A DNA stretch of 64,000 bases. It comes from Caulobacter sp. (GTDB taxonomy: Bacteria > Pseudomonadota > Alphaproteobacteria > Caulobacterales > Caulobacteraceae). The stretch spans positions 1-64,000 of the forward strand of contig JAUXVF010000027.1 in NCBI GenBank assembly GCA_030680355.1, in the 5' to 3' direction. This document shows positions 9,130 to 18,253 of this stretch, piece after piece (within the stretch, counting starts at the first letter, position 1; each line of letters begins with the position of its first letter). Under the pieces are notes generated by a model that was given only the letters and a program-made list of their open reading frames with translations, did no database searches and was not told the origin of the DNA. The position numbers and the translations under genes are program-made.

Positions 9130-10161
9130 TCACTCGCTGCAGAAACGGGCCAGGTCGGCGGCGGTGTCGCGGCTGATGTCGGGGCAGCAGATCGAGAACA
9201 CCTCGGCGCCGTGGGTGGTGCCCATCACCTGACGACAGCGGGCGCTGACGCCGCTGGTCAGCAGCAGGCGGTAGAAGCCGACGCCCTCGTCGCGCAAGGG
9301 GTCGCACTCATTGACGCTGATCACCGTCGGCGGCAGCCCCTTGACGTCCTCGGCGGTGGCGAACCCGGGCCAGGCCAGAGGATTGCGGCTCTCGAACGCC
9401 TCGATGCCGTAGGCCATGGCCCCGCGGTTGTTGTGCAGTTCCAGCAGCAGGCCGTTGTTCTCCGTCGAGGAGGGATTCTGCGGCAGCGGCCACTCGCCGG
9501 CGATGTAGGGGCACAGGGCGTAGAGGCCCTTGATCAGGCCGATGTCGCCGTCCTGTTTCAGCTTGAGCGCCGTGGCGATGGACAGGTTGCCGCCGCCGCT
9601 CTCGCCGGCCACGACGATGCGGGCCGGATCGATGTTCAGCGCCGCGGCCTGGGCCACGACCCATTTCAGACCCGAGACACAGTCGTTCAGCCCCGCCGGG
9701 AACGGCGCCACGTCCTCGGCCGAGGAGGGGCGCAGCGCGTTGCGGAAATCGACCATGACCACGGCCACGCCGCGGGCGGCGATGATCCGGCCCCAGGCGG
9801 TGTACATGCCGTTGAAACAGGACATGGTCTGCATGCCGCCGCCGTGGATGTAGTAGACGCAGGGCAGACGCTCGTCGGTGTCGGGACGGATGATCTGCAC
9901 CCTGATGGTGTTGCCGTCAGGGGCCGAGACGAAGCTGTCGCTGCGCACGGTCAGCCCGGCCGAGGGCGCGGTAAACTCATTGTCGCAGGCGTTGAACATC
10001 GCCGCCATGGCCGCCTCGCCCGCCAGGGCCGCTTCGCTGTTGGCCTCGGCCAGCAAAGCCTCGCGGCTGGCGATGTCGCCGGCCGGCGGCCGATCGGGCA
10101 TGGCCAGCACGGCCTTGATGCGCGGATCGATACGGGGGTCGGCGGCGATTTTCGAGGTCAT
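9130..10161 (-). CDS. Alpha/beta hydrolase, hormone-sensitive-lipase (acetyl esterase) family
   Basis: A 343-residue esterase. The HSL-family oxyanion-hole motif HGGG is present (YYIHGGGMQTMS, about residue 115), as is the nucleophile elbow GESGGGN (about residue 190). The acidic residue is in NECDPLRDEG and the catalytic His in GTTHGAE near the C-terminus, so the catalytic triad is complete. The frame is open for about 100 further codons upstream, but that part is low-complexity Arg/Pro/Ser and looks like a shadow. ATG 10161 gives the normal family length, although its ribosome-binding site is weak. Expected activity is hydrolysis of short-chain carboxyl esters in the cytoplasm. No operon partner is evident. 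Confidence 0.85.
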   Translation of the reverse strand: MTSKIAADPRIDPRIKAVLAMPDRPPAGDIASREALLAEANSEAALAGEAAMAAMFNACDNEFTAPSAGLTVRSDSFVSAPDGNTIRVQIIRPDTDERLPCVYYIHGGGMQTMSCFNGMYTAWGRIIAARGVAVVMVDFRNALRPSSAEDVAPFPAGLNDCVSGLKWVVAQAAALNIDPARIVVAGESGGGNLSIATALKLKQDGDIGLIKGLYALCPYIAGEWPLPQNPSSTENNGLLLELHNNRGAMAYGIEAFESRNPLAWPGFATAEDVKGLPPTVISVNECDPLRDEGVGFYRLLLTSGVSARCRQVMGTTHGAEVFSICCPDISRDTAADLARFCSE

Positions 10162-10279
10162 GAAGGGGTCCCGGGCGCTGGTGTCTGCGACCAGTGTCCG
10201 GCGGTCCGCCGATCGAGGCAAGGTCCAGCGATCAAAGGGGTGTCGACGACGGCGGGACGGGCGAGACGCCGCCGGACGA

Positions 10280-11017
10280 TCAGACAGCCGGCGACCAGTC
10301 CTCCGGGCAGAAATAATGGTCGAAATCGATGCGATGGAAGCGCCGATAGCCAAGCGAGGCCATGAAATCCACTGTCGCGGCCTCGCTCTGGTCGAAGCAT
10401 TCGATCTGCAGAACACAGGTGTTGGCCTGCAGGGTGCGGGCCATCCCGCGAAGGGCGTGCAGCTCATGGCCTTCAATGTCGATCTTGACCAGGACGAGCT
10501 TGTCCTCCCAGCCGAGCAGACCGTCGAGGGTCAGGCTCGGGACGGCGGCCCCGTCCTGTCCGGCCTCCGCGACGCGGGTTTTGCCGGTCGAGTTGGCCGA
10601 GTGCAGGGCAAGAAGGATCGATCCCGCCAGGTCGGAGACGGCCGCCTGATAGACCTGGACCTCCTGGGTCAGGGCATTCAGGTACAGGTTCCCCGACAAT
10701 TGCGCCGCGTTTCGAGGGTCGGGCTCGAAAGCCAGGACCGTGTCGGCCACACCGTTCTTCGCCGCAGTCAGCGCGTAGAGCCCGAAATTCGCGCCGATGT
10801 CGAGGAAGGCGTCGGCCCTCTGTCCCAGGGTCGAAAACAGGAACCGCATCTGTTCGCGCTCAAAGCCGCCGAAGACGCCAAGCTGGCGGTCAACATAGTT
10901 GCGATGATCAAGCAGCCACCGCAGACCGCCTTCGCGGGCGATGAAATACCCGTCCGGATGAGCGATGCGCGCGAAGCGTTTGAGCAGGCTCTTTCTGAGT
11001 CGCTTCCAGAGTGCCAT
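10280..11017 (-). CDS. FkbM-family SAM-dependent methyltransferase
   Basis: A 245-residue protein with the FkbM methyltransferase fold. SAM-binding motif I is FLDIGANFGLYAL (about residue 72), the post-I acidic motif is AFEPDP, and motif KIDIEGHE lies near residue 180. These three together are diagnostic of the FkbM family, which O-methylates sugars or polyketides. The basic N-terminus (WKRLRKSLLKRFARI) could associate with the membrane or a nucleic acid but is not a cleavable signal. It is separated from its neighbours by unremarkable spacers. A role in decorating surface polysaccharide is plausible given the glycan genes at 16856-19083, but this is inference. Confidence 0.86.
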   Translation of the reverse strand: MALWKRLRKSLLKRFARIAHPDGYFIAREGGLRWLLDHRNYVDRQLGVFGGFEREQMRFLFSTLGQRADAFLDIGANFGLYALTAAKNGVADTVLAFEPDPRNAAQLSGNLYLNALTQEVQVYQAAVSDLAGSILLALHSANSTGKTRVAEAGQDGAAVPSLTLDGLLGWEDKLVLVKIDIEGHELHALRGMARTLQANTCVLQIECFDQSEAATVDFMASLGYRRFHRIDFDHYFCPEDWSPAV

Positions 11018-11454
11018 CTCGGTGTCTCAATGTGTTGAAATCAGCGGTCAGCGTTGTCACCCGCTGGCTGTCTGCGTCGGAAGGTCGACACGGACGCCAG
11101 GGCCGCAACGGTCGATGCGACTATAGGACACGGCCGCCCAAAGCATAGGGAGACGCATTGCCGCGCCCCGGCTTCAGCGGCTCGCCGGATGGACTCAACG
11201 CCGCGTTCGGCCTGGGTACGGCGTAGTTTCCGGACTTTCGATGTGGCCTGCGCCTCCCACATCGTTCACCCGCAACTTGCTTGTTGAGCGACTATCAATC
11301 CGACGTCGGTCCATCCGGCCAAACACGCTCGGCTCATGTGAGGCAGACACGAGCGATCACCCATCGGCCGCCAGAGATCGCCCTGCCAATGGCCGGCTCG
11401 AACTCAAGGCCACGCCTCCACGAGTTGGGGATGGCGGCGGCGCCCTCAGTTCCC
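11018..11454. other. Non-coding stretch without recognised features
   Basis: About 440 bases lie between the FkbM gene start and the end of nspC. Frames of 60-85 codons exist on both strands, but their products are Arg/Pro/Ser-rich, have no initiation signals and match no family I know. I see no tRNA, hairpin with a T-tract or repeat here. It should contain the promoter of the FkbM gene. Confidence 0.45.
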
Positions 11455-12627
11455 TCACGAGAGGCGGTCGCGAAAATCCGGGTAATCGAACTGTCTGATC
11501 AGGGTCAGGGCGTCGGTCTCGCTGTTCCAGATCGCGATCGCCGGCAGAGCCACACCGTTGAAGGTGTTGGTCTTGACCATGGAATAATGGGCCTGGTCCA
11601 GGAAGGCGATACGGTCGCCCGGCTGCGGCGGGGCGGCGAAGACATAGTCGCCGATAATGTCGCCAGCCAGGCAGGACGGTCCACCGATCCGGACCATGAC
11701 GCCGTCTTCGGCTTCGTTCAGCAGCGCCGGCCGGTAGGGCGCTTCGATGACGTCCGGCATGTGGCAGGTCGCCGAAATGTCGGTGATGGCCACCACCATG
11801 CCATTGTCGAAGCTGTCGAGAATCTCGCCGACCAGAATGCCCGCGTCGAGGGCGATCGCCTCGCCCGGTTCGAGGTAGATCTGCAGGCCGTGGCGATCGC
11901 TGACCTCGCGCACGAAGGCGATCAGGTCCTCGCGGCGATAGTCGGCGCGGGTGATGTGATGGCCGCCGCCGAGGTTCAGCCATTTGACCCGGGCCAGCAT
12001 GCACTCCAGTCGGGGCTCGAGCGAGGCCCAGATGCGTTTCAGCGGCTCGAACCCCTGTTCGCACAGGGCGTGGATATGCAGGCCGTCGACGCCCTCGAGG
12101 TGTTCCGGGCGCAACTGCGACACCGGAAAACCCAGCCGCGAGCCGATCTGGCAGGGATCGTATTTGGCGACCTCGGCCTCGCTGTGCTCGGGATTCAGCC
12201 GCAGGCCGATGTCGAACACCTCGCCCGCCGCCCGCGCGGCCGCGATCAAGTTCGCGAACCGCGCCATCTGGTCGGGCGAATTGAAGATCACCGTATCCGA
12301 CAACCGCAGGATTTCCGGCAGGTCCTCGCGTTTGTAGGCCGGCGAATAGGTGGTCAGATGACCGTGGTAGTGCTCGCGGGCCAGCCGCGCCTCCCACAGG
12401 CCGGAGGCGCAGGTTCCGTCCAGGTGCTTGCCGACCAGATCGGCCAGCGACCACATTGAGAAGGCCTTGAGCGCCAGCAGAACCCTGGCCCCCGACCGCT
12501 CCCCGACATCCTTGAGAACGGCGAGGTTGCGTCGCACCGCGACCTCGTCGACCACGAAACAGGGCGACGGGACGCGGGTGAGGTCAAAGCGGGCGAATGC
12601 GCCGGGACCGGCGGCCTTGGTTTCCAT
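11455..12627 (-). CDS. nspC: Carboxynorspermidine/carboxyspermidine decarboxylase
   Basis: A 390-residue PLP enzyme of the alanine-racemase-fold decarboxylases. The N-terminal PSPCFVVDEVAVRRNLAVL leads to the PLP lysine in LLALKAFSMWS (about residue 53), followed by CASGLWEARLA, all typical of NspC. The C-terminal domain has GGPSCLAGDIIGDY, which includes the cysteine active-site region, and FNGVALPAIAIW. NspC decarboxylates carboxynorspermidine or carboxyspermidine, the last step of the route that builds triamines from aspartate semialdehyde and a diamine. The gene starts eleven bases after the carboxy(nor)spermidine dehydrogenase-like gene ends, so the pair is one operon. Whether the product is spermidine, norspermidine or a homospermidine-like amine depends on the diamine available and cannot be read here. 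Confidence 0.92.
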   Translation of the reverse strand: METKAAGPGAFARFDLTRVPSPCFVVDEVAVRRNLAVLKDVGERSGARVLLALKAFSMWSLADLVGKHLDGTCASGLWEARLAREHYHGHLTTYSPAYKREDLPEILRLSDTVIFNSPDQMARFANLIAAARAAGEVFDIGLRLNPEHSEAEVAKYDPCQIGSRLGFPVSQLRPEHLEGVDGLHIHALCEQGFEPLKRIWASLEPRLECMLARVKWLNLGGGHHITRADYRREDLIAFVREVSDRHGLQIYLEPGEAIALDAGILVGEILDSFDNGMVVAITDISATCHMPDVIEAPYRPALLNEAEDGVMVRIGGPSCLAGDIIGDYVFAAPPQPGDRIAFLDQAHYSMVKTNTFNGVALPAIAIWNSETDALTLIRQFDYPDFRDRLS

Positions 12628-12638
12628 GGCCCGCGCGA

Positions 12639-13844
12639 TCAGAAGGCCAGAGGGGCGGCCAGCTCGCGGACCTGCCAGGGCAGGCCGTGCCGGCTGAGCA
12701 TGTCCATGAACGGATCGGGGTCCATCTGCTCCATGTTGAACACCCCCTCACCCGACCACTGACCGGTCAGGATCAGGGCCGCGCCGATCATGGCCGGGAC
12801 GCCGGTGGTGTAGCTGACGGCCTGGTTGCCGGTCTCGGCATAGGCGGCCTCATGGTCGCAGACATTGTTGACGTAGACGGTCTTCGCCTCGCCATCCTTC
12901 ACGCCGGTGGCGATGGTTCCGATATTGGTCTTGCCCTTGGTGATCGGGCCCAGAGAGGCGGGCTCGGGCAGCAGGGCCTTGAGGAACTCGATCGGGATGA
13001 TCTCCCGGCCCTGGAACATGATCGGATCGATCCGGGTCATGCCGACATTCTGCAGCACATCGAGGTGCTTGAGATAGGAGTCTCCGAAGGTCATCCAGAA
13101 TCGGATGCGCTTGATTTCCGGGTAGAATTTCGCCAGCGATTCCAGCTCCTCATGGTACATGAGGTACATGTTTTTCGGCCCGACCTGATCGAAGTCGAAG
13201 ACCTGTTTGTGGGCCAGGGCGGGACCCTCGATCCACTGTCCGTTTTCCCAGTGCCGCGACGGCGCGGTCACTTCGCGGATGTTGATCTCCGGATTGAAAT
13301 TGGTGGCGAAGGGCAGACCGGTGTCGCCGCCGTTGCAGTCCAGGATGTCGAGCGTGTCGATCCGGTCCAGCAGATGTTTCTTCGTCCAGGTGGCGAACAC
13401 CGAGGTCACGCCCGGATCGAAGCCGCTGCCCAGAAGCGCCATCAGCCCTGCGTCTCTGAACCGGTCCTGATAGGCCCACTGCCAGCTGTATTCGAACTTC
13501 GCCTCGTCGCGCGGCTCGTAGTTGGCGGTGTCCATATAGTGGACGCCGGCCGCCAGGCAGGCGTCCATGATGGCCAGATCCTGATAGGGCAGCGCCAGAT
13601 TGACGACCAGATCCGGCTTGACCGCCTTGATCAACGCCGTGGTCGCAGCGACATCGTCGGCGTCGATCCGCGCCGTCTCCACGGTCACGCCGGTCCGCTG
13701 TTTGACGGACTGCGCGATCGCGTCGCATTTGGCCTTGGTGCGGCTCGCCAGGGTGATGTGCGAGAACACATCCTTGTTCATCGCCATCTTGTGGACCGCG
13801 ACAGAGCCGACACCGCCAGCGCCGATAACAAGCACCCTACCCAT
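12639..13844 (-). CDS. Carboxynorspermidine synthase / carboxyspermidine dehydrogenase (saccharopine dehydrogenase family)
   Basis: A 401-residue member of the saccharopine dehydrogenase family. The N-terminal Rossmann motif is VLVIGAGGVGSVAVHKMA, and the Lys1/CASDH-type central part reads GSGFDPGVTSVFATW and DILDCNGGDTGLPFATNFNPE. It reductively condenses a diamine with L-aspartate beta-semialdehyde using NADPH, giving the carboxytriamine that the next gene's product decarboxylates. The start ATG 13844 has AAGGA at the right distance. Its pairing with nspC is what separates this enzyme from lysine-pathway homologues. No polyamine transporter or diamine-producing decarboxylase is adjacent. 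Confidence 0.9.
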   Translation of the reverse strand: MGRVLVIGAGGVGSVAVHKMAMNKDVFSHITLASRTKAKCDAIAQSVKQRTGVTVETARIDADDVAATTALIKAVKPDLVVNLALPYQDLAIMDACLAAGVHYMDTANYEPRDEAKFEYSWQWAYQDRFRDAGLMALLGSGFDPGVTSVFATWTKKHLLDRIDTLDILDCNGGDTGLPFATNFNPEINIREVTAPSRHWENGQWIEGPALAHKQVFDFDQVGPKNMYLMYHEELESLAKFYPEIKRIRFWMTFGDSYLKHLDVLQNVGMTRIDPIMFQGREIIPIEFLKALLPEPASLGPITKGKTNIGTIATGVKDGEAKTVYVNNVCDHEAAYAETGNQAVSYTTGVPAMIGAALILTGQWSGEGVFNMEQMDPDPFMDMLSRHGLPWQVRELAAPLAF

Positions 13845-13930
13845 ATGTATCCTTCCAACTCAGAACTGGTCTTTGCGGCCGGGTCTCCCGCCAGCCGCGA
13901 CGTCGGATTATCATGATGAGGGGTGGTCCG

Positions 13931-15163
13931 CTAACTACCCGGCAGCGCCGGACCCGACGACCGGGCGAGCCAGTCGACCACACCCGCCGCCACCGTCGCG
14001 CCGGAGGCCATCGACGCCTGCAGCAGATAGCCGCCCGTGGGCGCCTCCCAGTCGAGCATTTCTCCGGCGACGAAGACCCCGGGCAGCGCCTTGAGCATCA
14101 GCCCGTCATCGACCTGATCCAGGGCCACGCCGCCGGCCGAGGAGATGGCGCGCGCCAGGCCCTGGACGCCGGTCAGGGTCAGGCGGACCGCCTTGATCCG
14201 CCGGGCCAGCTTGTCGGCGCCCGCGGGCAGGTCGCCGGGGATTTCCCGCAGCAACCCGATGGCCGCCGGCGACAGTCCGGCCGCCTTGCGCAACCAGTTG
14301 GTCACGCTGTCCTTGCCCCGAGGTTTCGCCAACCGCCCGGCCAGGGCCTCGATGGACAGGTCGGGACGAAGATCGACGGTCAGGGTGGCCGCGCCCTCGC
14401 GGGCGATGGCGTCACGCAGGCCCGCCGACAGGGCGTAGACCGCCCCGCCCTCGATGCCATAGGCGGTCAGCATGGCCTCGCCGCGCACGGTCTCGTCGCC
14501 ATGCGAAAGTGCCACCGGCTTCAGCGGCTGACCCGCGAACCGTTCGGCGAAAATTCCCGACCAGGCCACGTCGAAACCGACATTGGACGGCTTGAAGGGC
14601 GACACGACCACGCCCTTGCCCTCCAGCCATTCGCGCCAGGCGCCGTCCGACCCGAGCCTGGGCCAGCTGGCGCCGCCCAGCGCCAGTACAACGGCGTCGG
14701 GTCGCTCGGTCCGAAGCCCGTCCGGCGTCTTGAATGTCAGCCCGTCCTGATTGAACCCGACCCAGCGCGACCGGGTGCGCAGCTCGACACCGGCCTGCGA
14801 CAGGCGCGACAGCCAGGCCCGCAGCAACGGGGAGGCCTTCATCGCCCTTGGAAAGACCCTGCCCGACGATCCCACGAAGGTCGACTGACCCAGCCCCTCG
14901 GCCCAGCCGATCATGTGGGTGGGCGAAAACCGGTCCAGCCACGACGCGACGGTCGCCGCTGCCGGGCCATAGCGGCCCAGGAATCCTTCCAGCGGCTCTG
15001 TATGGGTCAGGTTCAGGCCGCCGCGCCCGGCCATCAGCAGTTTGCGCGATGGCGATGGCATGGCCTCGTGCACCACCACGGCGAGTCCGGCGGCGGCCAG
15101 GCGCTCAGCCGCCATCAGGCCGGCGGGTCCGGCTCCCACGATATGAACGATGTGACGGGTCAT
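13931..15163 (-). CDS. NAD(P)/FAD-dependent flavoprotein of the TIGR03862/BaiN-like family
   Basis: A 410-residue flavoprotein. The N-terminal dinucleotide-binding motif is VHIVGAGPAGLMAAERLA, followed at about residue 40 by the family signature SRKLLMAGRGGLNLTHTEP. A second conserved motif, VALALGGASWPRLGSDG, lies in the middle, and the C-terminal FAD motif reads LPGVFVAGEMLDWEAPTGGYLLQ. These match the HI0933/BaiN-like group annotated as TIGR03862 family flavoprotein. The physiological reaction is unknown for most members; BaiN reduces bile-acid intermediates, but that function should not be transferred here. It is followed by 86 bases and then the polyamine genes on the same strand, so co-transcription is possible but not shown. 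Confidence 0.85.
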   Translation of the reverse strand: MTRHIVHIVGAGPAGLMAAERLAAAGLAVVVHEAMPSPSRKLLMAGRGGLNLTHTEPLEGFLGRYGPAAATVASWLDRFSPTHMIGWAEGLGQSTFVGSSGRVFPRAMKASPLLRAWLSRLSQAGVELRTRSRWVGFNQDGLTFKTPDGLRTERPDAVVLALGGASWPRLGSDGAWREWLEGKGVVVSPFKPSNVGFDVAWSGIFAERFAGQPLKPVALSHGDETVRGEAMLTAYGIEGGAVYALSAGLRDAIAREGAATLTVDLRPDLSIEALAGRLAKPRGKDSVTNWLRKAAGLSPAAIGLLREIPGDLPAGADKLARRIKAVRLTLTGVQGLARAISSAGGVALDQVDDGLMLKALPGVFVAGEMLDWEAPTGGYLLQASMASGATVAAGVVDWLARSSGPALPGS

Positions 15164-15244
15164 GCGCCTCTCCTAGACCGGCGCGGCCTCGACAGGAACA
15201 TCCGATACCAGAGAAGGCGACGCCGCCTTCCCGGCGCCGGGGCG

Positions 15245-16579
15245 TCAGGGCCGGCCGGCCGGGGCCGCCGCCGCCGCCCTGCTCCGGCTTTCCACGACCA
15301 GAAAGACCAGCATCGACGCCGCGCAGAAGGCGGCGCCGGTCAGCAACACGCCGCCGTAGTCGAGCCTGTCCAGGACCCCGCCAAAGTTGTGGGCGCCGGC
15401 CGAGGTGCCGAGATTGAGGATGGCCATGTAGATCGAGAACTGGGTCGCCGCCACCAGCGGCTGGCAGAGCCCCATGGCGCTGGCGTAGAGCGCCACCGAC
15501 AGCAGCACGAACAACACCGAGTGTAGCAGGATGAAGCCCGCGAACACCCCTTGCGCCGACCAGTACCCAGGCACGACGGCCAGCGCCGCCTGCAGCGCCG
15601 CCATGCCGCCCACGGCGATCACAACCGTTCGCGTCGGGCCCAGGCGATCGGCGATAAATCCCGACAGGACCAGACCAAACAACCCGCCGACCAGGTTCGC
15701 CGCGCCCGCCAGGGTGCTGTAGGCCTCCGTTGTCCAAGCCAACCGCTTCACGGCCATGACCGGTCCGAAGGCGGTGTGAAGACCGTAGGAGATCATCGCC
15801 AGAAACAGGCCCAAGGCGAACAACAGGCTCTGCGGCCGGATCAACACGGTGAGCAGCGCCCGGGCGATATCCTTAAACCGGGACGCCGGCCGGGGACCGG
15901 CTTCGACCGAGGCGTCGCCCCGCGACCAAGGAAACAGCCGTTCGCCCGGCCGCTCCCGAAGAAACAACGGAAACAGGAAGACCAGCGACACAAACGCCGC
16001 CGAAGCAAGGGCGGCGGCGGCCAGGCCGAGATGGCTGATCAGCATCCCCGTGACGATGGCGCCGCCCGAGATTCCAAGCGTCTTGCCGCCCCACATGACA
16101 CCGTTGGCGCGGGCCCGCTCATGTTCGGGAACAATGTCGATCGCCATGCCATCTATGGCCACGTCCTGGAAGGCGCCGGCCAGGTTCACGCAGAAGCCGA
16201 TGATGGTCATGGTGACGACCAGATTCGCCGACGGCCCCTGCAGACTGATGGCGACGAGGGTCAGCACCAGAGCGAACTGGGCCGCCAGCAGCCACGGCCG
16301 ACGCCGCCCCATCGCCGGGAACGCGAACCGGTCCATCAGCAGCCCATTGATGAACTTCAGGCTCCACGGCAGCAGTATGATCGCGATATAGCTGCCGATC
16401 TCGGCCGCCGTGGCCCCCTGGGCGACCAGCCAAGCCGGCACCGCGATATAGAGCAGCCCTTCCGGCGCGCCCTGAGCCGCGTACAGCAGGAATAGCGCGG
16501 TCAGCCGCCACCGCCTGTGGGTCGACAACGCCACGGCGCCGCGCGTTTTGCTGTTTTCCAAGGGCTTGTCTGACCTCAA
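15245..16579 (-). CDS. MFS permease, AmpG/PAT-like
   Basis: A protein of up to 444 residues with about twelve membrane spans. The first span region, LFLLYAAQGAPEGLLYIAVPAW, and the loop MDRFAFPAMGRRRPWLL after TM2-3 resemble AmpG and the peptide-acetyl-CoA transporter (PAT) branch of the major facilitator superfamily. FQDVAIDGMAIDIVPEHERARANGVMWGGKTLG in the TM4-5 region is also typical (the conserved QD..D..AID segment). AmpG imports cell-wall muropeptides, but PAT-like members include siderophore and other permeases, and no beta-lactamase or recycling gene is nearby. The start is uncertain: the longest frame begins with TTG and no clear ribosome-binding site, and a GTG 15 codons inside is possible. 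Confidence 0.8.
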   Translation of the reverse strand: MRSDKPLENSKTRGAVALSTHRRWRLTALFLLYAAQGAPEGLLYIAVPAWLVAQGATAAEIGSYIAIILLPWSLKFINGLLMDRFAFPAMGRRRPWLLAAQFALVLTLVAISLQGPSANLVVTMTIIGFCVNLAGAFQDVAIDGMAIDIVPEHERARANGVMWGGKTLGISGGAIVTGMLISHLGLAAAALASAAFVSLVFLFPLFLRERPGERLFPWSRGDASVEAGPRPASRFKDIARALLTVLIRPQSLLFALGLFLAMISYGLHTAFGPVMAVKRLAWTTEAYSTLAGAANLVGGLFGLVLSGFIADRLGPTRTVVIAVGGMAALQAALAVVPGYWSAQGVFAGFILLHSVLFVLLSVALYASAMGLCQPLVAATQFSIYMAILNLGTSAGAHNFGGVLDRLDYGGVLLTGAAFCAASMLVFLVVESRSRAAAAAPAGRP

Positions 16580-16855
16580 GAGCGTTTACCGGCCGCGGGG
16601 GCCGAATGGTTCCGGCAACGCCGGACGCGCCGTTGGCGCCCCGCATTGGCCGTTATGTCAGGCTGACGGCCCGGAGCCACCCCCTGACCGGCCGCAATCC
16701 CGGCCTGAGCCCGCCTGTTCGGCCCACAAGGACCGCATGGGCCGCCCGTGCTTCGTATTGCCACACGGGCCGAAAGGGCCCGGGCCTCTATCTTCGCCAG
16801 GATCAAATGCAACAGCTCGGACCCGGTCGCGGCGCCGGCAAACCCTGGGGAACAC

Positions 16856-17503
16856 ATGGCTTATCTGCGCTGGCGGCGAGTTCTGGAACTGGTGTCGATC
16901 GACCGGCCGGCCCTTTCACCTCTGCTGTTGCGGACAGGCCGCAAGACGCCAGACGCCGGCGCGAACCTCACCGAGACCTGGGACACGGTCTATGAGGAAG
17001 GGGGCTATGAGCATCTTTCGCGCAGCGACCAGCGACATCACCATCGGCTTCTGGCCGCGCTGATCGCCGAAGCCCGGCCGCAGGCCAGGGTGCTGGAGGT
17101 CGGCTGCGGCGAGGGCGTGTTCTACGAGTCCTTGAGGGGGCATCGGCCCGCCGCCTACCTCGGCGTCGACGTTTCTCCCCTGGCGATTGACCGGGCGCGT
17201 CGATCGGTGACCGATCCCGTCGCGACCTTCAGCGTCGGTGACGGGGCCGCCTTCCAGCCGCCCGGCGAATTCGACGCCATCGTCTTCCCTGAATGTCTCG
17301 AGTATCTGGGCGAGCCTTCGGACGTGCTCGCCCACTATCGGCGCTTTCTGGCCCCGGGCGGGGTGTTTGGCGTGTCGATGTGGATGAACGCCGGCTCGAT
17401 CGCGCTTTTGCGGAAACTGCGCGCGCTTGAAACGATCCGCGATCAGGCCGTTGTCCTGTCCCAGTGGGGCGGGGGCTGGACCGTGGTCACGATCGAAGGC
17501 TGA
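16856..17503 (+). CDS. Class I SAM-dependent methyltransferase
   Basis: A 215-residue methyltransferase. SAM motif I is VLEVGCGEGVFYESL (about residue 80), followed by the acidic end of strand 2 in YLGVDVSPLAIDRAR and motif II at FDAIVFPECLEYL. Upstream is the short ETWDTVYEEGGYEHL segment seen in many small glycan or phosphonate-related methyltransferases. The frame continues upstream to 16748, but the start at 16856 is chosen because CTGGGGA sits just before it. It is convergent with the polysaccharide deacetylase gene, only twelve bases apart, and the GT2 gene follows, so a role in modifying an exopolysaccharide or O-antigen is likely but inferred. Confidence 0.82.
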   Translation: MAYLRWRRVLELVSIDRPALSPLLLRTGRKTPDAGANLTETWDTVYEEGGYEHLSRSDQRHHHRLLAALIAEARPQARVLEVGCGEGVFYESLRGHRPAAYLGVDVSPLAIDRARRSVTDPVATFSVGDGAAFQPPGEFDAIVFPECLEYLGEPSDVLAHYRRFLAPGGVFGVSMWMNAGSIALLRKLRALETIRDQAVVLSQWGGGWTVVTIEG

Positions 17504-17515
17504 CGCCGGTCGGGA

Positions 17516-18253
17516 TCACACCGTCAGGGCGGCGAAGTCCCGCCAGGCGAAATGCTTCCTGGCGTAAGGCGTGAAGCGGGCGAGAAACGCCCAGCAGGCA
17601 TCATCGTGAACCAGGTGATGGGTCAAAACACCGATCGGCGCGGCTTCCGCCCCGGCCCGGCGGCGGAGGATCAGCTGCTGACGCAGGGCCTCCAGAAAGG
17701 CCCCGCCGCCCCGAAACCGCGGACCGCCACGCCAGCGCAGAACGTCGAGGTGGGTGTCCAGACGCCTTAACCCGCCAGGTCGCGGGCCCTGATCCGACCA
17801 GGCCGACAGGGAGTCGAAGCCGGCCATGACCAGGGCGGCGGGCAAATGTTCGTCGAGCCGGTTCCAGGGCGGCGTGTAGAACCGTGGCGCGAGACCATGG
17901 TCCGCCAGTCGGTCGCGGCCGGCACCGACGCGGGCGGCGATCTCGACCGCCGGCGTCGCCTCGGGATACTCGCCGGCCGAAGTCCCCACCGGCCGGCGGT
18001 TGATATGATCGGCCCCGTGCTGGCTGATCGTCACGCCGCGGGCTTGAAGGAGACGCTCGGCAAGACGACCCAGGTTGCCGTCCGGAATCACCGCCAGAGC
18101 CACCGGCGCGCCGTCCAGAATCAGCAGTAGCCGGTCCAGGGCGGGCGTGGGCTCCCGCGCGTCGTCATCCCGCCACCAGAGCCGCGGCGTGTGGCCGGCC
18201 GCGCGCCACAGAGCGAGCTCACGCTCAAGACGCCATAGCGCGAAGGGGTTCAA
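17516..18253 (-). CDS. Polysaccharide deacetylase-like (NodB-homology) protein
   Basis: A 245-residue protein with a degenerate NodB-type carbohydrate esterase fold. The metal-binding aspartates are in RLWWRDDDAREPT (about residue 28), and the two histidines are in ISQHGADHINRRP (about residue 95), which together make the Asp-His-His site. RFYTPPWNRLDE matches the catalytic RxPxxW-like motif. No signal peptide is visible, so it may act in the cytoplasm or on a lipid-linked substrate. Its start overlaps the stop of the upstream GT2 gene by four bases (ATGA), so the two are translationally coupled. Together with the convergent methyltransferase this suggests assembly or trimming of a surface glycan. 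Confidence 0.84.
   Translation of the reverse strand: MNPFALWRLERELALWRAAGHTPRLWWRDDDAREPTPALDRLLLILDGAPVALAVIPDGNLGRLAERLLQARGVTISQHGADHINRRPVGTSAGEYPEATPAVEIAARVGAGRDRLADHGLAPRFYTPPWNRLDEHLPAALVMAGFDSLSAWSDQGPRPGGLRRLDTHLDVLRWRGGPRFRGGGAFLEALRQQLILRRRAGAEAAPIGVLTHHLVHDDACWAFLARFTPYARKHFAWRDFAALTV

Noticed and set aside
11018-11454. Short frames in this gap (60-85 codons) as possible small genes.
   Set aside because: They lack start signals, have random-looking Arg/Ser/Pro composition and overlap each other on both strands.
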